A DNA stretch of 29,433 bases from the IMG/VR virus record IMGVR_UViG_3300020203_000070, positions 1-29,433 of that record. One strand, written 5' to 3'. The DNA is from a virus. Below the pieces are notes generated by a model, which saw only the letters and a list, made by a program, of their open reading frames with translations, was not told where the DNA came from and searched no databases. Positions 15,061 through 21,905 of the stretch are shown here, piece after piece; within the stretch, counting starts at the first letter, position 1; every line of letters begins with the position of its first letter. The position numbers were made by a program, and so were the translations under genes.

Positions 15061-16128
15061 ATGCACGTTATCGAAGCAAGAAACGTTCATGAGGCGTTGC
15101 CCAAGGGAGTTGCGATGATTCTTGAAAAAGGATTCGATCGTCAGTCCCGTGCCGGCGATGTCAAACTGATCGATGGCCCTGTGACCACGCTCTACCTGAA
15201 TCCTCTCGAGCGGGTCATGTTCCACCCCGATCGCGACTGCAATCCTTTCTTCCACTTCATGGAAGGCTTGTGGATGATCGCTGGTCGCAACGACGTCGCT
15301 TGGATCAGCCAGTTTTCGTCCAACATCGGCCAGTTCAGCGATGATGGCGAAACGTTCCACGGAGCCTATGGCTATCGGTGGGTGAATCACTTCTCCAAAA
15401 AGCAGTTCACTGGCGGAGATGAAAACCCTCATGGCGAAGTCTACATCCCGTTCAATCAGCTGGAATGCGTTGCGGGAATGCTTCGGGAAAACCCTGATGA
15501 ACGTCGCGCCGTTGTGAGCATGTGGTCGGCCGAAGATGACCTCGGTCGTCAGGGGAAAGACCTTCCCTGTAACACGACCATCATGTTTTCGATCAGCGTC
15601 CACGGATCATTGGACATGTCGGTCACCAACCGTTCAAACGACATGGTTTGGGGAACCTACGGCGCGAATGCTGTTCACTTCTCCATGCTCCAAGAATTCA
15701 TGGCGGCATGGATCGGAGTTCCCGTCGGCCGCTACTGGCAGATTTCCAACAACTTTCATTCCTATCTGAAGACGTTGGACCCTATTCGTGAACTGGCCGG
15801 GTTTCTCGACCGCGATCCTCTTCCTTTCGACAATCCCTACGTTCAGATCAAAGGACATGATCCGGTTGTCCCTTTCCAGATGGTGAACAGCGATATCGGC
15901 GAATGGATTCGCGAACTGCAAGTGTTCATGGAATTCGGTCCTGTGACCGGCTTCAAGGACAAGTTCTTCCGCAAGGTCGTGTGTCCCATCTGGCAGGCAT
16001 GGTTCGCCTGGAAGACAGACGAGGGCTCGAAACGTCAGCGGGTCGAAGAAGCGAAGAAACACCTTCGCGGCTGCGCGGCGTTGGATTGGCGGAAAGCCTG
16101 CAACGAATGGCTGGATCGTCGGGCATGA
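15061..16128 (+). CDS. Thymidylate synthase / dUMP(dCMP) hydroxymethylase superfamily enzyme
   Basis: A 355-residue member of the TS fold. The nucleophile is Cys170 in LPCNTTIMFSI, and the phosphate-binding and substrate loop is NRSNDMVWGTYGANAVHFSM (Arg191, Asn203, His206). In classical TS the loop reads QRS.D..LG.PFNIASY. Here TYGANAVHF replaces it, so the Asn that selects uracil is shifted by one position, and the substrate or product may differ. The reaction could be dUMP to dTMP, or to 5-hydroxymethyl-dUMP if water attacks the methylene intermediate. The large N-terminal region with DNPFFH-type text (NPFFHFMEGLWMIAG) is typical of the phage branch. AGGAAA precedes ATG 15061. It overlaps the deoxyribosyltransferase-like gene by ATGA. 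Confidence 0.9.
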   Translation: MHVIEARNVHEALPKGVAMILEKGFDRQSRAGDVKLIDGPVTTLYLNPLERVMFHPDRDCNPFFHFMEGLWMIAGRNDVAWISQFSSNIGQFSDDGETFHGAYGYRWVNHFSKKQFTGGDENPHGEVYIPFNQLECVAGMLRENPDERRAVVSMWSAEDDLGRQGKDLPCNTTIMFSISVHGSLDMSVTNRSNDMVWGTYGANAVHFSMLQEFMAAWIGVPVGRYWQISNNFHSYLKTLDPIRELAGFLDRDPLPFDNPYVQIKGHDPVVPFQMVNSDIGEWIRELQVFMEFGPVTGFKDKFFRKVVCPIWQAWFAWKTDEGSKRQRVEEAKKHLRGCAALDWRKACNEWLDRRA

Positions 16129-16553
16129 AGATTTATATCGCTGCCCGCTATAACAAGAGATATGAACTCTTGGATTTCGCCAAGAGTATCGCCGATCTCG
16201 GCCATACTCTTACTTGTGATTGGCTCTTTGAAGGGGAGGAAGGTAAGACGATAGTTGAAGCAGCGGTCATGGACACTCGGCAAGTAGAAGAGTGTGACTG
16301 CTTGATCTTCATCGGAGAAGCCCAAGGAAGTAAGAACACCGGAGGCGGTCGGTGGTTCGAGATGGGTGTCGCTTGGGCTTGTGGTCACCGCGTCATCGCT
16401 CTTCTCAGTTCGGAAATCGTGGAAGAAGGAAGGGTTCATCTTCCATCCGGACACGAGTCTGTGTTCACAGCACTTAAAGAAGTGGAAATAGCTGAATCAC
16501 AGGAACATGTGTTGTGTCTCTTAGGAGAATCTTATGGAGGAGATAATCAATGA
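16125..16553 (+). CDS. Nucleoside 2-deoxyribosyltransferase-like / deoxynucleotide N-hydrolase
   Basis: A 142-residue protein. It starts MKIYIAARYNKRYELLDFA, continues with GHTLTCDWLF, DTRQVEECDCLIFIGE and GGGRWFEMGVAWACGHRVIAL. These are the segments of the 2-deoxyribosyltransferase/DNPH1 fold, with the catalytic Glu in the GGRxxExG motif. Family members cleave or exchange the base of deoxynucleosides or monophosphates; the animal enzyme DNPH1 hydrolyses 5-hydroxymethyl-dUMP. Translational coupling (ATGA) to the TS/hydroxymethylase gene makes a role in controlling a modified or unwanted deoxynucleotide pool plausible. ATG 16125 was chosen for that overlap; the upstream open frame (to 15903) is inside the TS gene. 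Confidence 0.82.
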   Translation: MKIYIAARYNKRYELLDFAKSIADLGHTLTCDWLFEGEEGKTIVEAAVMDTRQVEECDCLIFIGEAQGSKNTGGGRWFEMGVAWACGHRVIALLSSEIVEEGRVHLPSGHESVFTALKEVEIAESQEHVLCLLGESYGGDNQ

Positions 16554-17140
16554 CGCGTCTTCCAACCTTCGTAGCCCAAGAAGGAGGCGATCACTACCAA
16601 GCTGAATATCAGCATTGGGACTGGGTGCTCGAAGCAGAGATCGGGTATCTCGCTGGCAACGCAACGAAATATATCAGCCGCTGGCGCAAGAAGAACGGCG
16701 TCCCAGATCTGCTGAAAGCATTGTCCTACATCGACAAGATGATCGCCACTCGCAAGACTTCGAAATGGCATTATCATCCAAATCATTGGAAGATCCGTGT
16801 GCTGACCGATCGCTTCATCGCGTCTGCTGGACTGACCGAAGAAGAAGGAAATCTCATCCATCTTCTCGCAGGTCCGTGTCCTCTGGAAATGCTGGAACAC
16901 GCGAGGGACTGTTTGGATAAATTGCTTAGGGACGCTCAGATGGCCGCTAGGGCGCAAGCCATGCCCCCGGCCCCTACAGCACCCGGTACCGGGCCAAGCC
17001 CCGCCCTTGCCCCGCCCTGTGGCGGCGCGGGCCATGCCATAGGGCAGGGGCAAACCGCCACCGCAACCGCAGGGTCACAAGAAAGTGGTCTCACTGGCAT
17101 GGAGCACCCATTCGGGTATGAACAGGAGAGAGAAGTATGA
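16550..17140 (+). CDS. DUF3310 (SaV-like) protein with an unusual GC-rich C-terminal tail
   Basis: A 196-residue protein. Residues 10-70 are a clear DUF3310 domain: EGGDHYQ (11-17), W..VLEAEIGYLAGNATKYI, SRWRKKNGV, DLLKALSYIDKMI. DUF3310 proteins are common in phage nucleotide-metabolism clusters and are sometimes labelled nucleotide kinase, but I see no P-loop, so function is unproven. A second helical region runs to about residue 132. The last 60 or so residues are low-complexity (PPAPTAPGTGPSPALAPP and onward) and are encoded by DNA that I count as 62 G/C of 80 in 16961-17040. This tail looks like intergenic DNA read in frame. It contains a 12-bp palindrome CCCGGTACCGGG (16982-16993) and the first 17-bp direct repeat. 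ATGA overlap with the previous gene. Confidence 0.85.
   Translation: MTRLPTFVAQEGGDHYQAEYQHWDWVLEAEIGYLAGNATKYISRWRKKNGVPDLLKALSYIDKMIATRKTSKWHYHPNHWKIRVLTDRFIASAGLTEEEGNLIHLLAGPCPLEMLEHARDCLDKLLRDAQMAARAQAMPPAPTAPGTGPSPALAPPCGGAGHAIGQGQTATATAGSQESGLTGMEHPFGYEQEREV
16948..16960 (+). repeat. 13-bp repeat TAGGGCGCAAGCC, copy 1
   Basis: TAGGGCGCAAGCC occurs here and again at 24340-24352, both times at the edge of a very GC-rich patch and near a gene end. The two patches share C-rich wording (CCCTG, GCCCC), suggesting a small dispersed element or a recombination site rather than coding constraint. Confidence 0.55.
17105..17121 (+). repeat. 17-bp direct repeat CACCCATTCGGGTATGA, left copy
   Basis: Exact match to 17695-17711. 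The two copies bracket the C5-methyltransferase-like gene. Each includes ACCC-ATTC-GGGT and a TATGAA/TATGAT hexamer that could serve as a -10 element. This copy lies inside the tail of the DUF3310 gene. Confidence 0.8.
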
Positions 17141-17694
17141 GAGTGCTCATCGCCTGCGAATTCTCTGGAATTGTAAGAGATGCCTTTCTTTCCTCGGGTG
17201 TTGACGCCATATCGTGCGATCTCCTGCCGAGCGAGACTCCAGGCCCGCATTACCAAGGTGATGTGATGGAAATGGCGCGGGACGGTTGGGACATGCTCAT
17301 AGCCTTTCCGCCTTGCACCGATCTGTGTGTCAGTGGTGCACGGTGGTTCCCGGCCAAGCGGGCCGACGGGCGGCAACAGGCCAGCATCGCCTTTTTCATG
17401 GCGCTGGCAAACGCACCCATCCCGCGCATTGCGATTGAAAACCCGATTGGCATCATGTCGAGCCATTGGCGCAAGCCTGATCAGATCATTCAGCCCCATC
17501 AGTTCGGCCACGGCGAAACCAAGGCCACATGCCTTTGGCTCAAGGGATTGCCGCTGTTGCAGCCGACCGATCATGTCGCGGGCCGCGAAGCGCGGGTTCA
17601 TCGTATGCCGCCTGGGCCTGACCGCTGGAAGGAGCGTTCGCGCACATATATCGGAATTGCGAAAGCTATGGCTTCCCAATGGCTCACAGCATGA
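17137..17694 (+). CDS. C5-cytosine-methyltransferase-like protein without recognition domain
   Basis: A 185-residue protein. It has an N-terminal SAM-site-like segment (MRVLIACEFSGIVRDAF), SCDLLPSE, an acid residue in GDVMEM, the catalytic-loop PPC in AFPPCTDLCVSG (Cys60), ENP at 101-103 (motif VI, ENV in classical enzymes), then KATCLWLKGLP and a C-terminal RSRTYIGIAKAMASQW. These are the motifs of a short C5-cytosine methyltransferase family frequent in phages. No target-recognition domain is present, so DNA specificity is unclear, and it could act on another cytosine substrate. The gene is GC-rich (41 of 60 in 17341-17400) and flanked by a 17-bp direct repeat. GAGAG just upstream of ATG 17137 is a fair ribosome site. 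Confidence 0.85.
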   Translation: MRVLIACEFSGIVRDAFLSSGVDAISCDLLPSETPGPHYQGDVMEMARDGWDMLIAFPPCTDLCVSGARWFPAKRADGRQQASIAFFMALANAPIPRIAIENPIGIMSSHWRKPDQIIQPHQFGHGETKATCLWLKGLPLLQPTDHVAGREARVHRMPPGPDRWKERSRTYIGIAKAMASQWLTA

Positions 17695-17711
17695 CACCCA
17701 TTCGGGTATGA
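17695..17711 (+). repeat. 17-bp direct repeat CACCCATTCGGGTATGA, right copy
   Basis: Exact match to 17105-17121. It begins one base after the methyltransferase stop codon. TATGAT (17707-17712) lies 15 bases ahead of the polymerase start, so the copy may also supply part of a promoter or a leader. Confidence 0.8.
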
Positions 17712-17726
17712 TGAAAAGGATTAGGA

Positions 17727-19841
17727 ATGGCTCGCCAAACTAAACAGCAAGAGCTGAAAGCTAGAAATGCTGGAAAGTCGCCGTTGCAGATGGGATTCTT
17801 CACGCCCGAAAGCGACTGGCGACCCAGAGCAATCTCTGACCTTCCTTCTTCTTGGGCTGGTATCGATCGTATAGGATTTGATTGCGAAACGAAAGACGTT
17901 CATCTTCGCGAACTAGGTCCTGGCCCAAGACGAGGAGCCTTCACAACTGGATGGGGAATTGCACTCGAAAAAGACGGCAGGGTTGTTGACAGTTTCTACC
18001 TTCCGATGCGTCACGAAGGCGGCGACAACCTTCCGACCGAGGAAGTCCTTCGCTATCTAAAGGGAAACATCAAAGACTTTAAGGGGGAATATGTTGGTGC
18101 AAATCTCAGCTATGACATCGATTATGCGAATTCTGATGGCTTTGAGTTTAATCGGGAAGCCAAGTTTCGCGATGTCCAGATTGCTGACCCGCTCATCTAC
18201 GAACTTCACCAAAGCTACAGCCTTGAGAATATTGGCACTCGATGGGGTGTTGAATCAAAGAACAAAGCCACTCTTGTCCAGGCCGCTCAAGCAATGGGAG
18301 TTGATCCCGGCGCAGGAATGTGGCGTCTCCCAGCGAGATACGTCGGCGACTATGCGACAAGAGACGTGGAATCGCCGCTGGAACTCTACGAGAAGATGAG
18401 GAAGAAACTAGACTCTGATGATCTTTGGCAAGTGTTTGATCTCGAGTCTAGACTTCTTCCAGTTCTCGTTCGTATGCGCCAGCGTGGAGTTCGCATTGAT
18501 CAAGACAGACTCAGGATGATTGAAGATCGGGCTCTACGCGAAGAAGGAGAAGCCTTGGCTTTCATTCGGCACCAGACCGGCGTCAAGATTGACGTCGGTA
18601 ACGTGTGGAAACCAGATGCTCTCGCTCCAGCACTCGAAGCAATCGGAGTCAAGCTTGGAAGAACTACAACTGGTGCTCCCCAGATCGACGCCGATTTGCT
18701 GGATGGTCTCAATCATCCTGTAGCAAAGGCGATTTCTAACGCTCGCAAGGTCAATAAGATCAGGACCACTTTCGCAGCTTCCATGTGGAAATATATGGTC
18801 AACGGAAGAATTCACTGCACCTTCAATCAGATCGCTCGTGAAGATGAAAAGGGTGAGCAAAAGGGAGTTCGTTTTGGAAGACTCTCGGCTGTAGATCCAA
18901 ATCTCCAACAGCAATATTCTCCTGACCGCGTCCAGCCTCACGACCCACAACTCATCTTGGAATGGCGAAAGATATTCATTCCAGAAGAAGGCGCGATTTG
19001 GGGAGTAAACGATTATTCCCAACAAGAGCCAAGATGGACAACTCACTTCGCCGCTGTCATAGATCTTCCTAAAGCCCGTGAAGCAGCGAAGAGATATCGT
19101 GACAATCCAAAAACAGACAACCACGAAATGATGACTCGTCTCATCCACACCGATGAACTTGTTGATTTGTGGCTGAGGATGAAGAAAGATGGTGATAATT
19201 CTTACAAGGTGAACCGTGGCTACTCAAAGAATATCTTCCTCGGTTTATGTTATGGCGAGGGTGGACCGAAACTCTGCGAGGACATTGGCAAGCCTACTCG
19301 TTGGGCTCACATAACGGGATACGGAAGAACCAAAGCAATCGACTTCTTCGATAACCGTCATGACGCGTGGAAAGCCCGAGCCTCTTCTGGACTAGGATTC
19401 ATCAAAGAAATGGCTGGTGAAGAAGGTCAAGCGATTATTGATAACTTCGATGCTGAGGTTCCGTATGTTCGACAGCTTGCCCAAAAAGCAAGTGACAGGG
19501 CCGGAGCAAGCGGTTTCGTGAGAACCATCATGGGTCGTCGTCTTCATTTCCCGACACGCGACGATGGCTCTTATGATTGGACACACAAAGCCTTGAACAG
19601 AGTGATTCAAGGATCGTCAGCAGATCAAGCGAAGAAAGCTGTTACCGACATCGATGCGGCTGGTCATTTCATTCAACTTCAAGTACATGACGAAACTGAC
19701 GGAAGCTACGGCTCAATCGAAGAAGCCAAAGCTGTTGGAGAGATCATGAAGAATTCGATACTGGAGGTCTGTACTCCTCTGGTGCCGTTTAATGTAGATA
19801 CCGAATGTGGTCCAAGTTGGGGAGAATCAATAAGTGTCTAA
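17727..19841 (+). CDS. Family A (PolA-type) DNA polymerase with 3'-5' exonuclease
   Basis: A 704-residue replicative polymerase. Exonuclease motifs: FDCET (Asp52, Glu54), GANLSYDIDY (Exo II) and YATRDVE (Exo III). Polymerase motifs: A, GVNDYSQQEPRW (catalytic Asp429; the usual DYSQIELR is altered but Glu is kept); B, NRGYSKNIFLGLCYGEGG (Arg497, Lys501, Tyr509); C, QVHDE (Asp655). The position equivalent to Phe762 of E. coli Pol I is Leu505. There is no 5' nuclease domain, as in T7-type enzymes. Near the N-terminus QMGFF (21-25) resembles a bacterial sliding-clamp-binding peptide. An AGGATTAGGA stretch precedes ATG 17727. It overlaps the next gene. Confidence 0.95.
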   Translation: MARQTKQQELKARNAGKSPLQMGFFTPESDWRPRAISDLPSSWAGIDRIGFDCETKDVHLRELGPGPRRGAFTTGWGIALEKDGRVVDSFYLPMRHEGGDNLPTEEVLRYLKGNIKDFKGEYVGANLSYDIDYANSDGFEFNREAKFRDVQIADPLIYELHQSYSLENIGTRWGVESKNKATLVQAAQAMGVDPGAGMWRLPARYVGDYATRDVESPLELYEKMRKKLDSDDLWQVFDLESRLLPVLVRMRQRGVRIDQDRLRMIEDRALREEGEALAFIRHQTGVKIDVGNVWKPDALAPALEAIGVKLGRTTTGAPQIDADLLDGLNHPVAKAISNARKVNKIRTTFAASMWKYMVNGRIHCTFNQIAREDEKGEQKGVRFGRLSAVDPNLQQQYSPDRVQPHDPQLILEWRKIFIPEEGAIWGVNDYSQQEPRWTTHFAAVIDLPKAREAAKRYRDNPKTDNHEMMTRLIHTDELVDLWLRMKKDGDNSYKVNRGYSKNIFLGLCYGEGGPKLCEDIGKPTRWAHITGYGRTKAIDFFDNRHDAWKARASSGLGFIKEMAGEEGQAIIDNFDAEVPYVRQLAQKASDRAGASGFVRTIMGRRLHFPTRDDGSYDWTHKALNRVIQGSSADQAKKAVTDIDAAGHFIQLQVHDETDGSYGSIEEAKAVGEIMKNSILEVCTPLVPFNVDTECGPSWGESISV

Positions 19842-20058
19842 CTTCTGGCGACATAAGAAGAGCGGTGGTCTTTATACCATCATCGGAGAAGCTATCATCG
19901 AGTCAACCATGCAGAGGGCTACGATCTATAAGAGCCTGCATGACGACAAAGTATGGATTCGTCCGAAAGACGAATTTCATGATGGCCGCTTCGAAGTCAT
20001 GAACTCGATGGAGTTCCGCGGCGGCTGCGTTCAACTTTCACACTCAGGAGCCTTCTGA
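19834..20058 (+). CDS. DUF1653-like small protein
   Basis: A 74-residue protein starting at GTG 19834, eight bases inside the polymerase gene, with GGGGAG at 19819-19824 as ribosome site. The sequence WRHKKSGGLYTIIGEA, MQRATIYKSLHDDKVWIRP and DEFHDGRFEV matches the DUF1653 pattern (a small SH3-like beta barrel with Y.H.KG..Y and WVRP). Function of the family is unknown. It is followed without a gap by the Zn-ribbon protein. Confidence 0.8.
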   Translation: MSNFWRHKKSGGLYTIIGEAIIESTMQRATIYKSLHDDKVWIRPKDEFHDGRFEVMNSMEFRGGCVQLSHSGAF

Positions 20059-20267
20059 TGTCTGATTTCTGTCAACAGTGTTCTATAGAACTTTTCAGCG
20101 AGGACTACAAGGAACTCGCTGGTCTCGGCGATGGGAGCAAACTCGAGGAAGGGAAGGGTTGGGTTTGTCTCTGTGAAGGGTGCGGTCTAACCGTCGTAGA
20201 CGACAACGGGGCCTGTCTCAGCCTCCATTGCACAATGAATCATGGAGAAGAACATGGCAAAGTATGA
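20058..20267 (+). CDS. Small Cys-rich zinc-ribbon-like protein
   Basis: A 69-residue protein with cysteine pairs CQQC (residues 5-8) and CLCEGC (37-42), then more Cys and His near the end (ACLSLHCTMNH). This would suit one or two bound zinc ions. The A of its ATG is the last base of the preceding stop codon (TGATG). Its 3' end overlaps the start of the MazG/DUF550-like gene, whose ribosome site lies inside it. Probably a nucleic-acid or protein-binding adaptor; function unknown. Confidence 0.78.
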   Translation: MSDFCQQCSIELFSEDYKELAGLGDGSKLEEGKGWVCLCEGCGLTVVDDNGACLSLHCTMNHGEEHGKV

Positions 20268-20637
20268 TCATGGTGGCGGCTGTCCTTGCGGATTGCAGAA
20301 AGTCTGCGACTGCGAGGCTGGAAAACCTGTTCGCTCTGTTCAAGGGCAGGTCTTTGACTGGGCGAAAGTGATGTTCGGGAATCCTTCGCCCCTTGCGCTT
20401 TCCGTTCGTGGGAACAAAGAGATGTCCGAGTTGATTTCGACTCTGATCAACAAGCCAAGTGAAACTGAAGAAATCATCGAAGAATGCGCCGATGTCGCTT
20501 TCTTCCTGCTACAAATATGTGAGATCAATGGCGGCGATCTCATGGAAGCTGTCGCCAAGAAACTAGAAGTCAACAAGAATCGCTCTTGGGAAATCGCTTC
20601 TGACGGATCGTTTCAGCATGTGGGGAAATCTAAATGA
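20254..20637 (+). CDS. MazG/DUF550-like nucleotide pyrophosphohydrolase with N-terminal Cys cluster
   Basis: A 127-residue protein. Residues about 5-20 carry CPCGLQKVCDC, a likely metal site. From about 32 on it follows the all-alpha NTP pyrophosphohydrolase pattern: FDWAKVMFG, KEMSELISTL, then EEIIEECADVAFFLLQI, where the acidic residues would bind magnesium, and KKLEVNKNRSW. Such enzymes convert (d)NTPs to monophosphates plus pyrophosphate; DUF550 relatives act on dATP/dGTP in some phages. Here a pool-cleaning role next to dCTP deaminase is likely. ATG 20254 is preferred to 20242 because GGAGAAG at 20244-20250 gives proper spacing. The next gene starts in its stop codon region (ATGA). Confidence 0.8.
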   Translation: MAKYDHGGGCPCGLQKVCDCEAGKPVRSVQGQVFDWAKVMFGNPSPLALSVRGNKEMSELISTLINKPSETEEIIEECADVAFFLLQICEINGGDLMEAVAKKLEVNKNRSWEIASDGSFQHVGKSK

Positions 20638-21161
20638 TTCTCAGTTCACAAACCATTCGCCGCTACTGTGAAGAGCAGGATTTGATCTCTCCGTTTTACG
20701 AGCGGACGAGACATGAAGGGATGACGTTCGGTCTCAGTCCCGCTGGCTACGACGTTCGGGTCGAGTTTGGCCCGGAATCGCTTTACTCCTATCGCATCCT
20801 CAATCCGGGTGATTTCATTCTGGCTTCTACGGTTGAACGGTTCAAGATGCCGAACGATCTCATCGCTTCTGTTGCCGATAAATCCTCTTGGGCTCGTCGT
20901 GGATTGGCCGTGCAGAACACTATCATCGAGCCGGGATGGGAAGGCTGGTTGACTCTTGAACTGACCAACCATGGAAGGGAAACTCTGCGGATCGAAAAAG
21001 GAATGGCGATCGCTCAAATCGTTTTCCAAAGGTTGGACTTCCCGACCGATCAACCTTACGAAGGGAAATATCAAGACCAGCGACGGGGACCAGTTGGCGC
21101 AATTCGCGACATTTCTGACTTGTCAAATGCACCGGGGCAGGGTAAGGTTAGGGGTTCCTGA
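20634..21161 (+). CDS. dcd: dCTP deaminase (Dcd/dUTPase family)
   Basis: A 175-residue enzyme that deaminates dCTP to dUTP, supplying uracil nucleotides for the TS homologue. Visible family motifs: LSPAGYDVRVEFG (34-46), DKSSWARRGLAVQNT (82-96), IIEPGWEGWLTLELTNHG (97-114). The catalytic Glu of deaminases corresponds to Glu109 in LTLELTN. Some family members also hydrolyse dUTP to dUMP; I cannot tell which here. It is coupled by ATGA to the MazG-like gene. The C-terminal tail (DQRRGPVGAIRD and after) is consistent with the lid segment of this family. Confidence 0.9.
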   Translation: MILSSQTIRRYCEEQDLISPFYERTRHEGMTFGLSPAGYDVRVEFGPESLYSYRILNPGDFILASTVERFKMPNDLIASVADKSSWARRGLAVQNTIIEPGWEGWLTLELTNHGRETLRIEKGMAIAQIVFQRLDFPTDQPYEGKYQDQRRGPVGAIRDISDLSNAPGQGKVRGS

Positions 21162-21162
21162 C

Positions 21163-21579
21163 ATGTCTGAGAATAAAACGACCAGAGCCAATCTGGTCAA
21201 AGCTTTGAAAGTCCTCGGGGCATTCCCAGTTGAGAATCGTGTCAAATCTGGGACACTTGACGTGAATTATATCGGGGGCTGGATCGAGTGCAAATATATG
21301 GGAAGATGGCCTGTTCGAGCAGACGACCAGCCAGTCAGATTCCCTCACCCTTTGCTGCAAACACAGAAGATTTTCATAGCAAAAAGAGCCGCACTCAATG
21401 GCACCGTTCTCGTTTGTGCTCAAGTCGCTCAAGAATGGTTCTTTTGGGATGGCATGTTCGCTGTGTCAAACTTCGAGAAAATGACAAGACCTGAAATGCG
21501 GGAGAATGCTCTTCTTCACATGTATGGCATGGACAAAGAAAGACTTGTAACGTGGCTAAGATCGATCTCAAAAGGCTAA
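21163..21579 (+). CDS. PD-(D/E)xK nuclease, possible Holliday-junction resolvase-like
   Basis: A 138-residue protein starting at ATG 21163 (the open frame upstream is inside dcd). The core SGTLDVNYIGGWIECKYM carries the nuclease signature: Asp33, then Glu42-Cys-Lys44 (ExK). A downstream Gln (PLLQTQKIF) fits the helix after the active site. Small phage nucleases of this type act in recombination, branch resolution or host DNA breakdown. Its position between nucleotide enzymes and the PrimPol-helicase suggests a replication-repair role. AGGGG at 21150-21154 precedes the start. The next gene begins 28 bases before its end. Confidence 0.78.
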   Translation: MSENKTTRANLVKALKVLGAFPVENRVKSGTLDVNYIGGWIECKYMGRWPVRADDQPVRFPHPLLQTQKIFIAKRAALNGTVLVCAQVAQEWFFWDGMFAVSNFEKMTRPEMRENALLHMYGMDKERLVTWLRSISKG

Positions 21580-21905
21580 CGCTGGGAGAGTCTTTGCTGA
21601 TCAGCCGACGCAGGTCAGGACTGTCTCAAGACGAGATGGCGAGAGCCAACGGAGTCACTCGTAACTTCTACGGCGAAGTTGAGCGTGACCAGTCAGAATA
21701 TCAGGGAATGAACTTCTGTGAGGTGGAACCTCTGGAAGTCAACGAGAAGATTATGCTCTGTCGTCGTAGGTCTTCTATGACGCAGGGCGAAATTGCTGAG
21801 CAGATCGGGGTCACTCGGTATTGGCTCAATCAGATGGAAATTGGAACTGCACCAGTTTCTCCTGATCTCGTAAAGTTTTGGGAGGACAACTATGCAGGGG
21901 AATAG
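21552..21905 (+). CDS. Regulator with two helix-turn-helix domains
   Basis: A 117-residue protein from GTG 21552. It contains two XRE/Cro-like helix-turn-helix units in tandem: ISRRRSGLSQDEMARANGVT (about 17-36) and LCRRRSSMTQGEIAEQIGVT (about 69-88). Each is followed by a recognition-helix-like stretch (RNFYGEVER and RYWLNQMEIG). A protein with two such units on one chain could bind a dyad operator as a monomer. Direct targets might be the palindrome at 5275 or the repeats at 2556-2673; this is inference. The start lacks a strong ribosome site and is probably read by coupling from the nuclease gene. It overlaps the primase start. Confidence 0.82.
   Translation: MAKIDLKRLTLGESLLISRRRSGLSQDEMARANGVTRNFYGEVERDQSEYQGMNFCEVEPLEVNEKIMLCRRRSSMTQGEIAEQIGVTRYWLNQMEIGTAPVSPDLVKFWEDNYAGE

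Noticed and set aside
13669-15603. Two long minus-strand frames (13669-14637 and 14668-15603)
   Set aside because: They are shadows of the glycosyltransferase and TS genes, which have convincing motifs and ribosome sites.
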